Shown: in pieces, positions 1 through 22,382 of the stretch
How positions within the stretch are numbered: position 1 is the first letter of the stretch
Layout: every line of letters starts with the position of its first letter
Assembly: GCA_949825025.1 (NCBI GenBank)
Contig: OX463778.1
Location: forward strand, 25,229,551-25,293,550
Length of the DNA stretch: 64,000 nucleotides
DNA from: Siphlonurus alternatus
Lineage: Eukaryota > Arthropoda > Insecta > Ephemeroptera > Siphlonuridae
Direction of reading: 5' to 3'
Notes under the pieces: model-generated
Seen by the model: the letters and a program-made list of their open reading frames with translations, nothing else
Told to the model about the DNA's origin: nothing
Databases searched by the model: none
Made by a program: the position numbers and the translations under genes

Positions 1-3000
1 TGCGGCGCGCACGCTCGGGCGGACATTCGAGACCACTCGGCAGCAGCACCCCCTCTGCTGCGGCACGCCAGCCTCTTATCGCGCCCTCCCCAGCGGCTTT
101 GTGCCGCTCCTCGCTGCTACACAGAGGAGGAAAATAATAATGTCTTGTGCAAGCATTGTCTCAATGCCGCTTCTGCCTCAAGTTTCACCAGTAAAAAGTT
201 TCAATGTCGCTGCAATTGGACCTAGAAAACAATTCAGGATGGAACGAGGAGAGGGGGAGAGGGTTATAAGGTTATTGTTAATAAAAATATATTTGAGAGT
301 GGAAAATTGGAAATGCCTAAAATAAATTAAATATTAAATACAAGATTTTGGGGGAGGGGTCCCCTGGGTTATCCCTTGAATCAGCATGCATGCACCAGCT
401 AGTATAATATATTATATAATTTATATAATTATGGGCTGCAATTTTAAAAATCGTTTTTCTCTCTGCATGTATGCATTGCTAGTAACGTATTATCACAGAG
501 CTTTAATTCTAGTATTATTATATTTTATACTCTCTGTGAAGAACTTCGTAATAAGAATAAATGTTAATTGGTTTAATTGTATTGTAATTGCAAATATAAT
601 TAGAAGTTAAATAATCAATATCATGCAACTTCAAATTTATAGCGATGATTTCTTTCATTAAATATTTATATAGTATATACCCTTGTATACCTTGCATGTG
701 ATTCGAGAGGGTATTTAATAACAATACACAACCACATTTTGTCGAAAAACAGTCATCACACACATGCATGTTTGTCAAGTACGATACAGTTACTCCGTTG
801 TGAGATAAGTGCAGCAGACACGATATTATAGAGCTCACTATTGTGGAGACGAGTGCTGAGCACAATTACTACAGATCCTCCCTCACTATCTGCCGGTATT
901 GCAGACCGCCGCGTGCCGGGCTAGCTGCACGAGAAATAATAATGCTACTGCCAGCTTACCGCTATTAGCGCCAGCTCAGCAACCCCTCCGAGATCAACTT
1001 ACATGCACGCGCCCGATTGTAGCTAATGAATACAAATATAGAGGGAGGAGTAGAGCCTTTATTTGGTCGTCAGATAAAACCCCGCAGTCTGCAGTACACG
1101 ATATCTCGTCTTTTATTCTCCCTCTTTTGGTCCTCATTAGTTAGTTTGGCCTCATATATGATTCCTGTGATAACAATCGTCATGCATGGCTCTAATATAT
1201 TTTTCTGTGTTATAAATATATAATGTATACATACATATATATTATACATATAATTATATCTGAAAATAAAATTTTCCTCGCTTGCATTAATTGCGTTAAA
1301 ACATCCACTAATAATGCATCTGTGTATAGATTTTTCTAAAGATATGAAATAAAAATTATACTAATAATTAATAAATAAATTGATGCCTCTCTTTATAGGT
1401 ACTGTATATATAGCCTGCTGTTAATAGTTATTCTTGTTATTATAGTTTTTTCGCTAACAGCTGTGATCATTTATAGAGTGTATATCTATAAACTAAAGAG
1501 TTTTCTCATAAAAGATTTTAAATTAAGAGACATCAATGAACGACACTACTTAACTTATTTAATACAAAAAATTGACTCATACATTTCATTCTATTTCTAA
1601 AGCCAGATAACATTTCTCCAATGTCACTTGAAAATCACTTACGGAACATTTTGGTTTTATGTGTTATCGATTACTTTATGAAACAAGAGACTCGAGAGAG
1701 CGTGAAATGACGCTCGGCGAAGCGCGCTTGATTGAGATATTGTATCGAGTTGCCACTCCCTTCCCCCCTTGTGACGTCATGATAGTAACTCGAGAGCCCT
1801 CCAGTCATGTGGGGGGAGGGTGGGCAGCAAACCCCGAGTAGAATTCGCTAACAATGCTCACTTGTTGATATCGACGGGGGGCGGGGGCAAATATTTACAT
1901 GCGGGCAGCGGGGGGCAAGAAAATCTTTATTGCTTGTCTGTAAGCGTTCAGTAAAAAGAACAACTTTTTAGAATGTAATTTCTACCAGAAATCAATGTTA
2001 TAGTACTGAGAAACTTCTATTCTGTGAATATCTAGTTCAAAACCAAATATATAATATATTTTTTTATCACGTGTTTTATTTTATTTTTTGCGTATTATAG
2101 TTTTATCATGGTTTGATAATAAAGCTTGATTGTCAGAAAATTTTCGGGATAATCGTGGCGAGTCTGATTCTTTTCCCCTTCTTGATCTTAATTGATGCAA
2201 GGTTTTTGCCTCGTTCATTTGACAAATCTTCCAGCAAATGAATCTCATTCTTGTAGGACTTTGTAAGACCAATCAATGAGGAAAAAAAAAAAAAAGTCAC
2301 CAAACCGCATGCACGATTGTCCCGAAAAAATAAAGTTTTGTGGTGTATAATTTATATCTATAGAAATAATTATACAACGGTATATTTACCATATTTTTTA
2401 TTATTTGTGTTTATTATAATTATTTGTAATATTTTAAAGCATCAAAATGGCATAAGTAAATTAACATCATGCCAGTTCCAAAATTCCATACATAAATCCA
2501 TTTATAACGTTTAAAATAAGCACTCAGTCGACGACGTTTGACATATTACATAGAAAATACAAAAATCTTCTTGTTCATTGTCCATGCAACGTCCTAATTT
2601 CTTTGTTTACCTCACAATTGACTATTTTTACAGTTATTTTCACCACTTTCATGATGTGAGTATTTTTACTAGAAATCTTGACGTACGTAACTGTTTTATT
2701 TTCTCATGTTGACGTCTCTTGTCGGTCTCGCTGTTTCACGCGTGAGGACACACGAATGTGCTAAGATCGTCTACCTGGCCGGCCGTGCGTGGGCGCGAGT
2801 GTGTGAGCTCGCAGGTGTCGGCCAACACGCTCGATTAGAGACCCTAATTGCGTCCATGCAGCTGCATGCACCTTTGTAACCACCCCTTTTCATGTGCGGC
2901 GTACAGAGCTCTGTTTCGGGATGGAGCAGAAACTTTACTATACAAAGAAATTTCTATTTCCAACGGTATATTATATTTTATTCAATATTACACCTTTTAT

Positions 3001-4090
3001 GTTTTTCTGCATGGCATACATAATATGGCTTTTTATAAATATCACAATATATATTTTTAACTAACCTTAAAATTTAATGCAAGGCTGAGAAATATTGTTT
3101 TATATTAAATATATCCCCTACAGTTTTTACATTCTTAATATAAATAATGCAAATTGCCATGAATTTGATTTGGTATATATTTGATTTTGCTCTGACCAAA
3201 ATCAACAGTATACTGTATTACATATAACTGTTAAAGCAACTATTGAAGTCTTCAAGGCGGACCTAATTATTGTTGCTGACCTCTCGTGCTCGAGTGGTTG
3301 CAGAGATTCGCTTCCTGCAGGCGGAAACACGATCTTCCTTGAAGCCTTCTTTGTCGGAGCTTATCTCCATTTGATAGCGGGATTCAGAACAAGTTGCATG
3401 TTTGATGATAGCGGGATTAAGAGCGAGTTGCATGCTTGAAACATTTGAAACCACAAGATTTCTGTATAATACTACATACACAGAAATCAAAAATATTTCT
3501 CTCGTGGGGCTTATAGCAAAATCAATTTGTGTAGTGTGTGTTTTGCGCCATTTCTTTCAAAACAATTTTAGTTTCGTAATTGTTGATGGCAATATATTTA
3601 ATAAAAGTGGTTGCTATAAATATGTAATATAATTTGCACGATATTACTAAAAAAATGTTGTCACTTAAGCAATTAAAAAGACAATACACCAGGACGTTCA
3701 GTTCTTACAGTAAATTTCTAATGGTCACCAAAATTACAGCTCTCACTCTATTTCTGATTTCGAAAAGTGCATTTCATTTTTTTTTTTTTTTTATTTTTAC
3801 GGGAACTACTCTATTAAGAGTGGTGAGGCTCTGTTATACAGTATCTTTGGAGTTATAAAGTGATGTACCGACTGTTTTAATTTATGCATTGCTTTCATCA
3901 AAAGCGATCAACACCTGTTGTAATCAAAACTAAATTATTCAGGCATTTCTCTTGAAAATTATTTTACAAACTGGTGGTTACAGCTTCCTAATTAATTTAT
4001 TTCCATAAATCGATTTCATTCTAACTATATTATAGTGCAGAAATTTAAATTTTTAGCTTGTGTATGCTATAATGATTGGTTTGATTACAG
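1..4090. other. Region upstream of the Otx coding exons
   Basis: I can support no protein-coding exon here. The first ~135 bases are conspicuously GC-rich, and there are GC-richer patches near 870-1020, 1690-1920, 2750-2860 and 3240-3440 in otherwise AT-rich DNA. These could be promoter, 5' UTR exon or enhancer islands of the Otx gene, whose first coding exon is preceded by a good acceptor ending at 4090, so at least one upstream non-coding exon is expected. I could not identify it. Short open frames here have no recognisable domains. Confidence 0.5.
3373..3440. repeat. Two 34-bp tandem repeats, one with a GGATTA core
   Basis: Two imperfect 34-bp units lie head to tail (3373-3406 and 3407-3440), each with GATAGCGGGATT followed by AGTTGCATG. 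The second unit carries GGGATTA, the core bound by K50 homeodomains such as Otx; the first has GGGATTC instead. The repeat lies ~730 bp upstream of the first Otx coding exon. An autoregulatory role is only inference. Confidence 0.5.
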
Positions 4091-4166
4091 GTGCAACCCC
4101 GAGGCGGAGCTGGCGTTCCCGGCGTTCAGCAGTGCATGTGGCGGCTCTGCAGGCGCACCCTCTGGC

Positions 4167-13983
<9,817 letters not shown>

Positions 13984-14626
13984 GTCATGCCCTACAAAGG
14001 TATATAAAAATAAGTTGGATGTATATGATGTATGTTCTGTCATTTTAATATTAAATTTGTTGTGTTACATTATTTTCTGTGTCAATTAAATTTAAATGTA
14101 TTTTTACAAAATTATGAAAATTCTTATCAAATAAGTCAACATTAATTCCCATTGTCATTATAGTGCACCGACCGCTCTGCCCCGCTCTTAATGACTAATA
14201 CAATCTCTGTGCAAAGACAAAATCTATAATATATTTCTGAAATTAAAGTTCTGTGTAGTCTTTTTGTCACTTTAACTCATATATAAGCGTTCTTAGAAAA
14301 TATAAACCTTTTTGCTTTGCGCGCAGCCATTATTATTATTACGATAAAACCATAAAACTTAAGTGGCGTGCAACATAAATTTAATACATAAAATACGCGA
14401 TGATTGTTAAGCAACGTAACTTCAAATTCTCAGAACGAAATAATAGTAATTTTGACACTTTTATCATAATTCTTAAAATCTCTTGAGATATATTTGCCGT
14501 AAAAACATAATATTGATTTTGCTATATATGAAAATTATTAAATTATTATAATATAATGATAAAATAATGTACTGTATGTTTACACTCTAACGACTTGACT
14601 GTATACTGAAACATTTTTTTTTTAAA

Positions 14627-14925
14627 TGTAGAGATAACACGCCCAATGTTAATAAAAATCCCATTCATGAAAATTACGAAAAAAAAATTAAAATGTTGTC
14701 CTTTATACACTTTATCAGTAGGTAAAATATCAGGTATACAAAAACGAGCTAGTTTTCGAGTTAGTCAACTTTCAAAATTAATAACTCGAAAACTAGCTCG
14801 TTTTTGTGTACCTGATATTTTATCTACTGATACGGTATAATATGTAAAAAGGAGAACATTTTAATTTTTTTCCATAATTTTCATGAATGGGATTTTTGTT
14901 AACATTGGGCGTGTTATCTCTACAT
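14627..14925. mobile_element. TTAA-family foldback MITE, copy 1
   Basis: Long inverted arms begin TGTAGAGATAACACGCCC and end GGGCGTGTTATCTCTACA, next to TTAA on both sides (the left flank has one extra A). The internal arm sequence (TATCAGGTATACAAAAACG, then CTAGTTTTCGAGTTA) is shared with the copies at 44791 and 55593. There is no ORF. The TTAA target and lack of coding suggest a piggyBac-type non-autonomous element. Confidence 0.75.
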
Positions 14926-15419
14926 TAAATCTTGGGGGGATGGGATAGATGAGCAAGGAATTAGAAAAAAGCACTTTTATTTAAAAAAAAACTGTTATAG
15001 AATGAAGTTGAATTAATTACCAAATTAAGATACATAATAAAGTAAGTACATAAGACAGTCTATCTTGGTAATTTTTTTATACTGTATGTGGTCTACAAGC
15101 TATTAATAAAGAGGTGTCATAACATATGTATCTATTGATAGTTATGTTATCAGATTACTGTTTATTTGGTGTAATTATATTATATAATTTTTTCCTTTCT
15201 TTTTTTTATTTTTACCCAATTTAATAGAGGAATAGAGGCTTCATATCAGTTGATTTTCCAGTGCCCCACCGTCATATGTAAAAAGAAAAACTGCTATCGG
15301 AAGATTTTATTATTATTATTTTTTAATATGACATATGTAGAAAAAATTTCCGCCGGTTGAAGCTTCTTTATTGCATTGTTTGTTCGACTCAGTGTTAATT
15401 CCAGAATGTTTGTTTTCAG

Positions 15420-15532
15420 CGCACGCCGCGGAGGGCGGCGCGGTTGTGCCAAGCAGCAGTGATCGGGTCGTGGGGACAAGTGACGTCTCCGGCATGACCC
15501 GACGTCTGCAGCAAGAAGTGGTGTTCGAGTGA
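15420..15532 (+). other. Candidate exon (alternative Otx terminal or 3' UTR exon)
   Basis: A GC-rich island follows a strong acceptor (TTGTTTTCAG ending 15419) and stays open for 36 codons (H-A-A-E-G-G-A-V-V-P..., ending L-Q-Q-E-V-V-F-E) to a TGA at 15530. It would need a phase-1 donor, for example AAAAA|GTAGAG within the last Otx exon. Alternatively it is part of a spliced 3' UTR, or chance. I see no homology to known Otx tails. Confidence 0.2.
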
Positions 15533-16339
15533 ACTGCATGGACCCCGCACCAAACCAAATAACTCATAATACTCTACCGTCATGCCACATATCGCTAGGA
15601 CCCAGTGCAAAAATAACGTCAAGCTCTTTTAAATAGATTTTTTTTTTTAAATATATCTCGAGAATTGCCTTAACATACTAATCATATAACATAGAATCAT
15701 TTTTGTACAACAAAATTATTTACAAAATACCTCAGTTTCTAATCCTAATATTTTTTCTATTATTATAATATATTTCTTTAACATGGCATGACTTCGCTGG
15801 ATGTAAAATTGTATATTATCTCGATTAATTGTTAATTCTCTAAAACACCAGGCAAACACCGCAGTGCAGGGATGAGAATTTCTAATAATATATCACCCAT
15901 TAGAGCAAGACGTCGAGTAAGAATTATCAATCTCCAATGATTGTTTTGTTGCAAATTAATGATAAAAAAGGACCTTGTTTGTGTAATTTTATGTGCCCTT
16001 ATAAATCGTCAAGAAACGAGATGAAAAATACGCTTTGACGTCAAAGTCAAACTACAATTTTTTTTTATCCTTAATTGCAATAAATAAATAATTCATCTTT
16101 CTATCATCTTTGTAAGAGTTTCAAATTCATAATTAAACCATTTAAATACGAGACGTCCGTGTCTTAATTATGAATATAGTAAATTTCTAGAAAAACAGTA
16201 ATTCGTCATTTCCCACATAACAATTAAGAGCATCTGCTCAGGCTGGGATTCAGAAAAAAAAATTGGGGTCGGCTGCCAATAACATAAGGCTATATTTAAA
16301 AAATTAATTAAATCCAACCAAAATTTATTGTAGCTGCAG

Positions 16340-16378
<39 letters not shown>
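16340..16378. repeat. C39 homopolymer
   Basis: Thirty-nine consecutive C. This is an exceptional length for an AT-rich genome and could form an i-motif (G-quadruplex on the other strand). True length is uncertain because homopolymers are error-prone in sequencing. Confidence 0.9.
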
Positions 16379-17996
16379 TGTGGATCCGCGCCTGTATCTG
16401 CTCGTGTTATTTCATGAGAGAAAATTCAGAACTAACGTTTTCTTGTCTAAAAAATATCGACATAATTAAAACACGGACATATTTATGATCGACATATCTC
16501 ACATATATGTTTCTGATGAGTTGTATTGTGCAGTTTTCAAGCTAAGCCCGCTACTACGATTGTATTTGAGTGCTTACGCCATCTACTTTAAAAATTAAGA
16601 ACTACTTGCGGCTTGCGGAGGAGAATTCAAATATATAGTTTTCAAAAAAAGCGCAAAAAAGAAAAAAATTATAAAACTATTTAAAAACAGGTAATTGTTT
16701 AGAGTTTTAATTTAAAACATATTACTATACCATTTATATTTTGTTACAATAATTTTAAAATCAAATTATTTATACCTTTCAAAATCTTCTAAAGAGTTGG
16801 ACGTTTTTACATTATCATATACATAGAGGGATCATATGTCAAGGTAAAAGTTTTGACATATTAAAATTATATAATAGACTTCAAAGTTAAGTATTTAAAA
16901 GAAAAGTGACATTATATACTAAATAGGAGTATAAATGATTGTAGATAAATTTTAATAATATGAATGTATAAAAAAAACTAATTAATCCATCTATGATATG
17001 AAATAATATTTTAAAAAAATTGAGACACTAATAAAAATAAAATTTAGGGTCATGTCAAAAGTTTATCATAAATGTGAATGTTTGTCTTGTGTGTATGAGT
17101 TGATATTATAATTATAACTAATTTAATTTGTACCAAAGATTGCAATAACAACGATTAACAATTTTTAATATTCTTGTAAAATTAAATTTCCCTTCTATTT
17201 AATATATAATTGCATTGCATGGGCACATTTTTTTGTTTTGTTAATATACATAGAAGAGACATACAGTATATACATTTATGTACACTTCCGGACAGCACGA
17301 ACGTTACTCCTGCGGCTCCTGCCTCACTTGCTAGAGCTGCAGTTACAATAGACAGAGAGATGCAGATTTGTAATTTTGGTGGATGTAAGAAGAGCACCCG
17401 GTCTATATCAATATCAAAAGAATTTTGGTTCACCACGCCTCCATAGGCTGTGTGGTAACGTGGTGTCCAGAGGTGTACATGTTATATACTATACATATAG
17501 GTAATAAATTGACACTCTACTTTATAGTGAAAGTCTCTGTAACTGACGGAATGCATAATATTCTAAAGTTTGATGTTTTGCCAATAATGGTATGACCATT
17601 ATTATTCATATTCCTTGTAAGTGCCCAGCCCTATTAAATATTCTCTGCTAGCTCGATCATGTATGACATATAACAAATTCAATTAATTTACTATTGTACA
17701 AAGTTCATTTTTTTTTTGTCAATAATATGTTATACGCAGTACAAAAAATTTAATTACAAATTTCGAGATTTTAAGTTTTAATATTAAATTTTGTAGTTTT
17801 ATAATTTCTATGCTCTTTTTGATGTTTAAAGCTGGTGGTGTAATTAAGTGAGTGTATAGTGTATATATTTTTATTTATTATATAGTTTATGATATTATAG
17901 ATTTTTATATAATCATATCAGCACAGCTGCATGGAAATTAAAACTATATAATATATATTGATCAATAATAAAACGCATTTTTAAAAAGATAATAAA

Positions 17997-18334
17997 TGGA
18001 ATACCGACCTCAAAATTTTTTATTGCAGAAATGGATAGAGGGTGCAAAAATATGCTATACTGAATTTTTTCAGATTTTTCCGATACCTGAAAGTATTTTT
18101 TTTAAAAATTATTGAAAGTCCGTTTTATGACGTCATGGGCGTTAATGTCCTATCCTTTTCTTTAGGAGAGGCGCCTCGTGACGTCATCGAAATGGACTTT
18201 CAATAATTTTTTAAAAATACTTCCCGATCTCAGAAAAATCTGACAAAATTCAGAGTAGCATATTTTTGCACCCTCTATTCATTTCTGCAATAATAATAAT
18301 AATAATAAAAAAAAAAATTGAAGTCAGTATTCCA
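17997..18334. mobile_element. 338-bp foldback element
   Basis: Ends TGGAATACCGACCTCAA and TTGAAGTCAGTATTCCA. The arms pair over most of their length (TTTATTGCAGAAATGGATAG... against ...CTATTCATTTCTGCAATAA; TTGAAAGTCC against GGACTTTCAA), around a ~70-nt centre that contains two TGACGTCA-like motifs. There is no ORF and no clear target duplication. Confidence 0.7.
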
Positions 18335-18879
18335 TTACAGGTTCTACAAGATTTGCTTTTGTTTTGATGAAAAGTGGAAATGTAAAAATAATTAGAAATA
18401 TATAATTATACTTTCAATCGGTACATAAAATACAATATAATATATATAAATTATTCAGTATAATATAATGTTATCATGATTAGCTTTAAATGTCAAAAAG
18501 AGTAATAATTTTATGTATTTGTGTAAATATTCTGTTACATATATTCTTTGTTTTATATAGCTTCAATTTATTAAACTTAGGGAAAAATAAATAAAAAAAA
18601 TTATAAAATTTAGAACAAAGCTATATATAATTAATTTATAGACTTCCCAATACTATAATATAGTTCTTGAACGCAGTCTCAAGGAAACTCTATAGCATTA
18701 TAATAAAAATTTGATATAATTAATAAATGCTAAATATTAAGTAGTAAACGTTTGGTATAATATATGAAATGTTAATAATGCGTGCAATGCTTTTACTGCT
18801 TTCCACCAATCAGTATATATATATAAATGCATGGGCAGCTAAGTATATCTCATATTTTCCAGTCATGAGCACAGAAAGG

Positions 18880-19171
18880 GGTGCAGATAACGGCATGTTT
18901 TTTGTTTGTAAACTTGCTGAGTACTCTGGGCAGGTTTTACAAATAGATCTATTAAAGGGGTATTCACAAAGCCTTAAGGCCACAATTAAGGTTCAATAAT
19001 TTAAGACCAGAAATTTTGAGTCTAAAAAACACGCCTAAAATCAAGCTTTAAATTATTGAGCCTTAAATGTGGCCTTAAGACTTTGTGAATGCCCCTTTAA
19101 TAGATCTAATTGTAAAACCTGCCCAGGGTACTCAGCAAGTTTACAAACAAAAAACATGCCATTATCTGCAC
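18880..19171. mobile_element. ~290-bp foldback element
   Basis: The left arm starts GTGCAGATAACGGCATG and the right arm ends CATGCCATTATCTGCAC. Between them pair CTTGCTGAGTACTCTGGGCA / TGCCCAGGGTACTCAGCAAG and the AGATCTATTAAAGGGG / CCCCTTTAATAGATCT blocks. It lies ~330 bp upstream of the KHK start, so it may sit in or near that promoter. Confidence 0.7.
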
Positions 19172-19499
19172 TTCCTATCCCATGCACTCTCTGAGCTGGA
19201 GTAGGAAAGTGCAGGGCTTCGGCTTACAAACAGACCTAGTAATAATTATTATAAAGTCAATCAAGCTTGCAGAAAAGAGTGCATGCTGTTTTGTCTTTAT
19301 ATTTCTTTTCCTAATTAAAAGCATAATTTGTAAATTAATTTCATTATTAATTAAAGAAAGCATGATGATAAAAAATAAGTTATACAAAAGTTTTCAATAT
19401 GAAGCAAATGTATAAAAAGTAGAGAAATGTGAGGTGGGTGTGGCTGTGAATATTGATTTCCTAATGCTATAGCAGATACTGCATCTCAGTCCTGCTGGC

Positions 19500-22382
19500 A
19501 TGGACAAACGAGTGCTGTGTGTTGGTCTGACATGCTTGGACATGGTACAAACAGTCCAGAACTACCCTGTTGAAGACTCGGACCAGAGGTATTATATTTA
19601 TGTTTATATATATCCAGGAGCATACAGCTAGGTGGTAGGCTGATTTTAGGGCATTCCATGCAATCAAATTATTTTGCAGATGGAAAGGGTCATATTATAG
19701 ACAGGTTGTCATTGATTGCCAAGGAACAAAATTAGTATTGATTATAGAGAACACAAACTATAAGCTCATAGCAAATATCACAACAACTCATTAACCTTCT
19801 ACGATGAGCTTAGATTTGAGGATGTTTATTGGGGTTAGAACATTCAAAGTTAGAAACCTTCTACTTTATACAGCATGTAACGAATTACATACATACAGTA
19901 AAAACAATGAAAAAAAGGTTAATACGTACATTAATACCCCCCATCCATTTTAAGATTTTCTGGATCATCTAACATTCTGATTAATTATTATAATTATACT
20001 GTAAATAGATATCTATTGCAGGAGTGTGGAGGCTAGATGGCAACGAGGTGGAAATGCATCAAACAATTGCACGGTACTCACCCAGATTGGCATGCATTGT
20101 GAGTTCCTTGGAACCTTGGGAAAAGACCTCACTCTCCAGTAAGTTATTTAAGGACCAAAAATATGGATGCACGATGATCATATTATTTTTTAATGTTTCA
20201 TCTCCATCCAGGTTTCTGCAGGATGATTTTTCACGTCACCAGATTGAAATAAGTCACTGTCCACTAGTAGCTGAGGGCAGCTGTCCAGTATCTATTGTGT
20301 TACTGAGTGCACAGACCGGCTCACGCACCATTGTGCACCACCCAGGCACCATACCAGAACTCAACTTGGAGCAGTTCATGCAGCTTGACATGACACAATA
20401 CAGCTGGATACACTTCGAGGTACAACAATGAAGGAAACGAAATCACGAAATGTCACAATTGCTCTGAACTCTGAAGTCCTTTTAGCTGCAAATTCACACA
20501 GCATTCATTATCTGATTTATTTCAACATATTTGTCAAAATGTAAGATATCACACAAAATGAGTTGTGTTAGTATAATTTAAATACTGCAGTTTCTTTTAT
20601 ATTACAATTGTAACTGTTTTATAATATGCACCCACATAATTATTCTTATCCGGTGTATGTGTTTATAAGATAAAGGCCATGATTGCCATTCCTTTACAGC
20701 AGGGGTGTCAAACTCATTTTTAGTAGCGGGCCACATAAGAAAAATACGTACTGACCTCGGGCCGCAATGCCGTGGGCGCCACCGACTCCAGCGGGAAAGG
20801 GGGGGGGGGGCAATTTCGCACGTTTTTTCCATACTTCCACACACATATATTTTTAATAATTAATTCGTAAGCAATGCTAGCAGGTAGTGGCGTATCCAGG
20901 ATTTGCTTAAGGGAGGAGTTTTTCAAGATCGAGAACACGTCATTGGGGGTTTGGGGGGCCATGCCCCCCAATAGCTCGCCGCAGGCGTAAATTTTGTTAA
21001 GGTTACGTGTCAGTTTTGAGAGTAAAATTATGGAAAATTACTAAAATAAAAAAGTGAATTATATCTCATACAAACTTTATATTTTATTCACCCACACTTT
21101 GTCATTTATTTGGGAATTTATTTATTAATGCGGTTCAAGTCATTAGAATATTGTCAAACACCTTTTATGCCTCTCTTATTTTATATCTTTGTTCATTCAT
21201 TTTCGTAGTTCATACAAATTATTGTACCATGTTTAGTCAAGCTGAAGTTAAAGAATAATTACAGAAAAACAGGATAAAAAATTTGTTTCATAGAAAATTG
21301 ATATTAAATGTATAACTGAATTGCTGTTGTGAATTAAAATTATATTAAGATCAGATATGTGCAATATTTTGATTAGTTAATACTATAGTAAACTTTATAC
21401 TTAAATAATTGAAAATTTATTTGTTATTATTATTATTATTTTTCATTATTATTATTATTATTTTTTAAGAATATTACGTTTTTTACTGACGCTGATCGCG
21501 GGCCATTGAAAACGCCCTCGCGGACCGCATGCGGCCCGCGGGCCGCGAGTTTGACACCCCTGCTTTACAGGGACGTAATATTGCTGGGGTCAAGAGCATG
21601 CTGTGCCACATTGCCTCACTGGACGCTGGCAGACCCACCACATCAGTGGAGCTGGAGAAGCCACGCCTTGAACTCAGTGAACTGCTACCCCTTGCAGACC
21701 TTGTGTTCCTCGGCAGGGACTTTGCCATGGCCCGTGGCTGGGCCAGCGCGGAGGAGGCTGTTACAGCAGCGGCAAGGGAGGCAAGACCAGGGTGAGTGTT
21801 TGAACATCCACATCTACACCAGTTATGCAATTTATTAGCAACTGCAGTCTCATTATTGCAGCACATTATTGGCACTATAATTTTTATCAAATGGAAATTA
21901 TCTTGAAGATTTTTTTTTCAATATCAATCAAGCAAGAAACTACCTATGATAATCAAGATTTCCTGCAATATTCATTTTTAAATAAATCCCAAGGGACCTA
22001 AATATTGCATATTATATTAAATTTGCTATTGGAATACTAATAAAATACATAAAAGCATATTATTTTATTTCTCAACAATCATTTTGCTATTTTCAGAGCT
22101 GCCGTGGTATGTGCGTGGGGCGTGCTTGGTGCCTGGGGGGTGGAGGGGGTGGGCTCTCCCCTGCTACACAGCTCCGCCTTCCCGCCTGCCTGCGTGGTTG
22201 ACTCACTGGGCGCGGGAGACACCTTTGTTGCTGGTCTCGTGGCCAGTCAGGTGTTGGGCCACCACCTTAACCACAGCCTCAGCCTTGCGTGCCGCCTCGC
22301 AGGGGCAAAGGTCGGCATCAGAGGCTTTGAGGGTCTCGTCAACAAGTGGCAAAATGCCATGCAAGAGTGTGTACAGAAATAA
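19500..22382 (+). CDS. KHK: Ketohexokinase (fructokinase), PfkB family
   Basis: Exons: 19500-19588, 20022-20138, 20212-20419, 21571-21791, 22097-22382; 306 aa (human KHK is 298). It phosphorylates fructose to fructose-1-phosphate with ATP in the cytosol. Visible features: start MDKRVLCVGLTCLDM as in KHK, a W-Q-R-G-G-N-A-S-N-N substrate-binding motif near residue 60, WIHFEGRN, and the PfkB signature DSLGAGDTF (residues 247-255) with catalytic Asp253. Ends FEGLVNKWQNAMQECVQK. The stop codon overlaps AATAAA (22378-22383); another AATAAA is at 22504. Intron 3 contains a hAT element whose target duplication now forms the acceptor. The first exon is too short to stand out as an ORF and was placed by homology and phase. 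Confidence 0.95.
20700..21562. mobile_element. Non-autonomous hAT transposon in KHK intron 3
   Basis: 863 bp, with 16-bp terminal inverted repeats CAGGGGTGTCAAACTC / GAGTTTGACACCCCTG and a perfect 8-bp target duplication CTTTACAG at 20692-20699 and 21563-21570. The 8-bp duplication fits the hAT nTnnnnAn preference. The ends are rich in GGGCC/GGCCCGCGGGCC; the middle is AT-rich with a G run at ~20797 and no transposase frame, so it is non-autonomous. The right duplication is immediately followed by KHK exon 4 (21571), so the duplicated bases are the exon's own 3' splice site. Confidence 0.93.

Larger units (their letters stand above)
13984..19499. other. Otx-KHK spacer
   Basis: I can support no protein-coding gene. 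The spacer begins with the Otx 3' UTR (a candidate donor CAAAG|GTATAT follows the stop at ~13999) and then holds a TTAA-family foldback, a GC-rich candidate exon (15420-15532), a C39 homopolymer and two large foldbacks (17997-18334 and 18880-19171). The rest is AT-rich sequence with no recognisable signal. Confidence 0.7.

Noticed and set aside
17182..17446. ~80-codon ORFs on both strands near 17.2-17.4 kb
   Set aside because: Overlapping antisense frames with no recognisable motif or splice context.
21483..21890. 135-codon minus-strand ORF over KHK exon 4
   Set aside because: Antisense shadow of the KHK exon and the GC-rich end of the hAT element.
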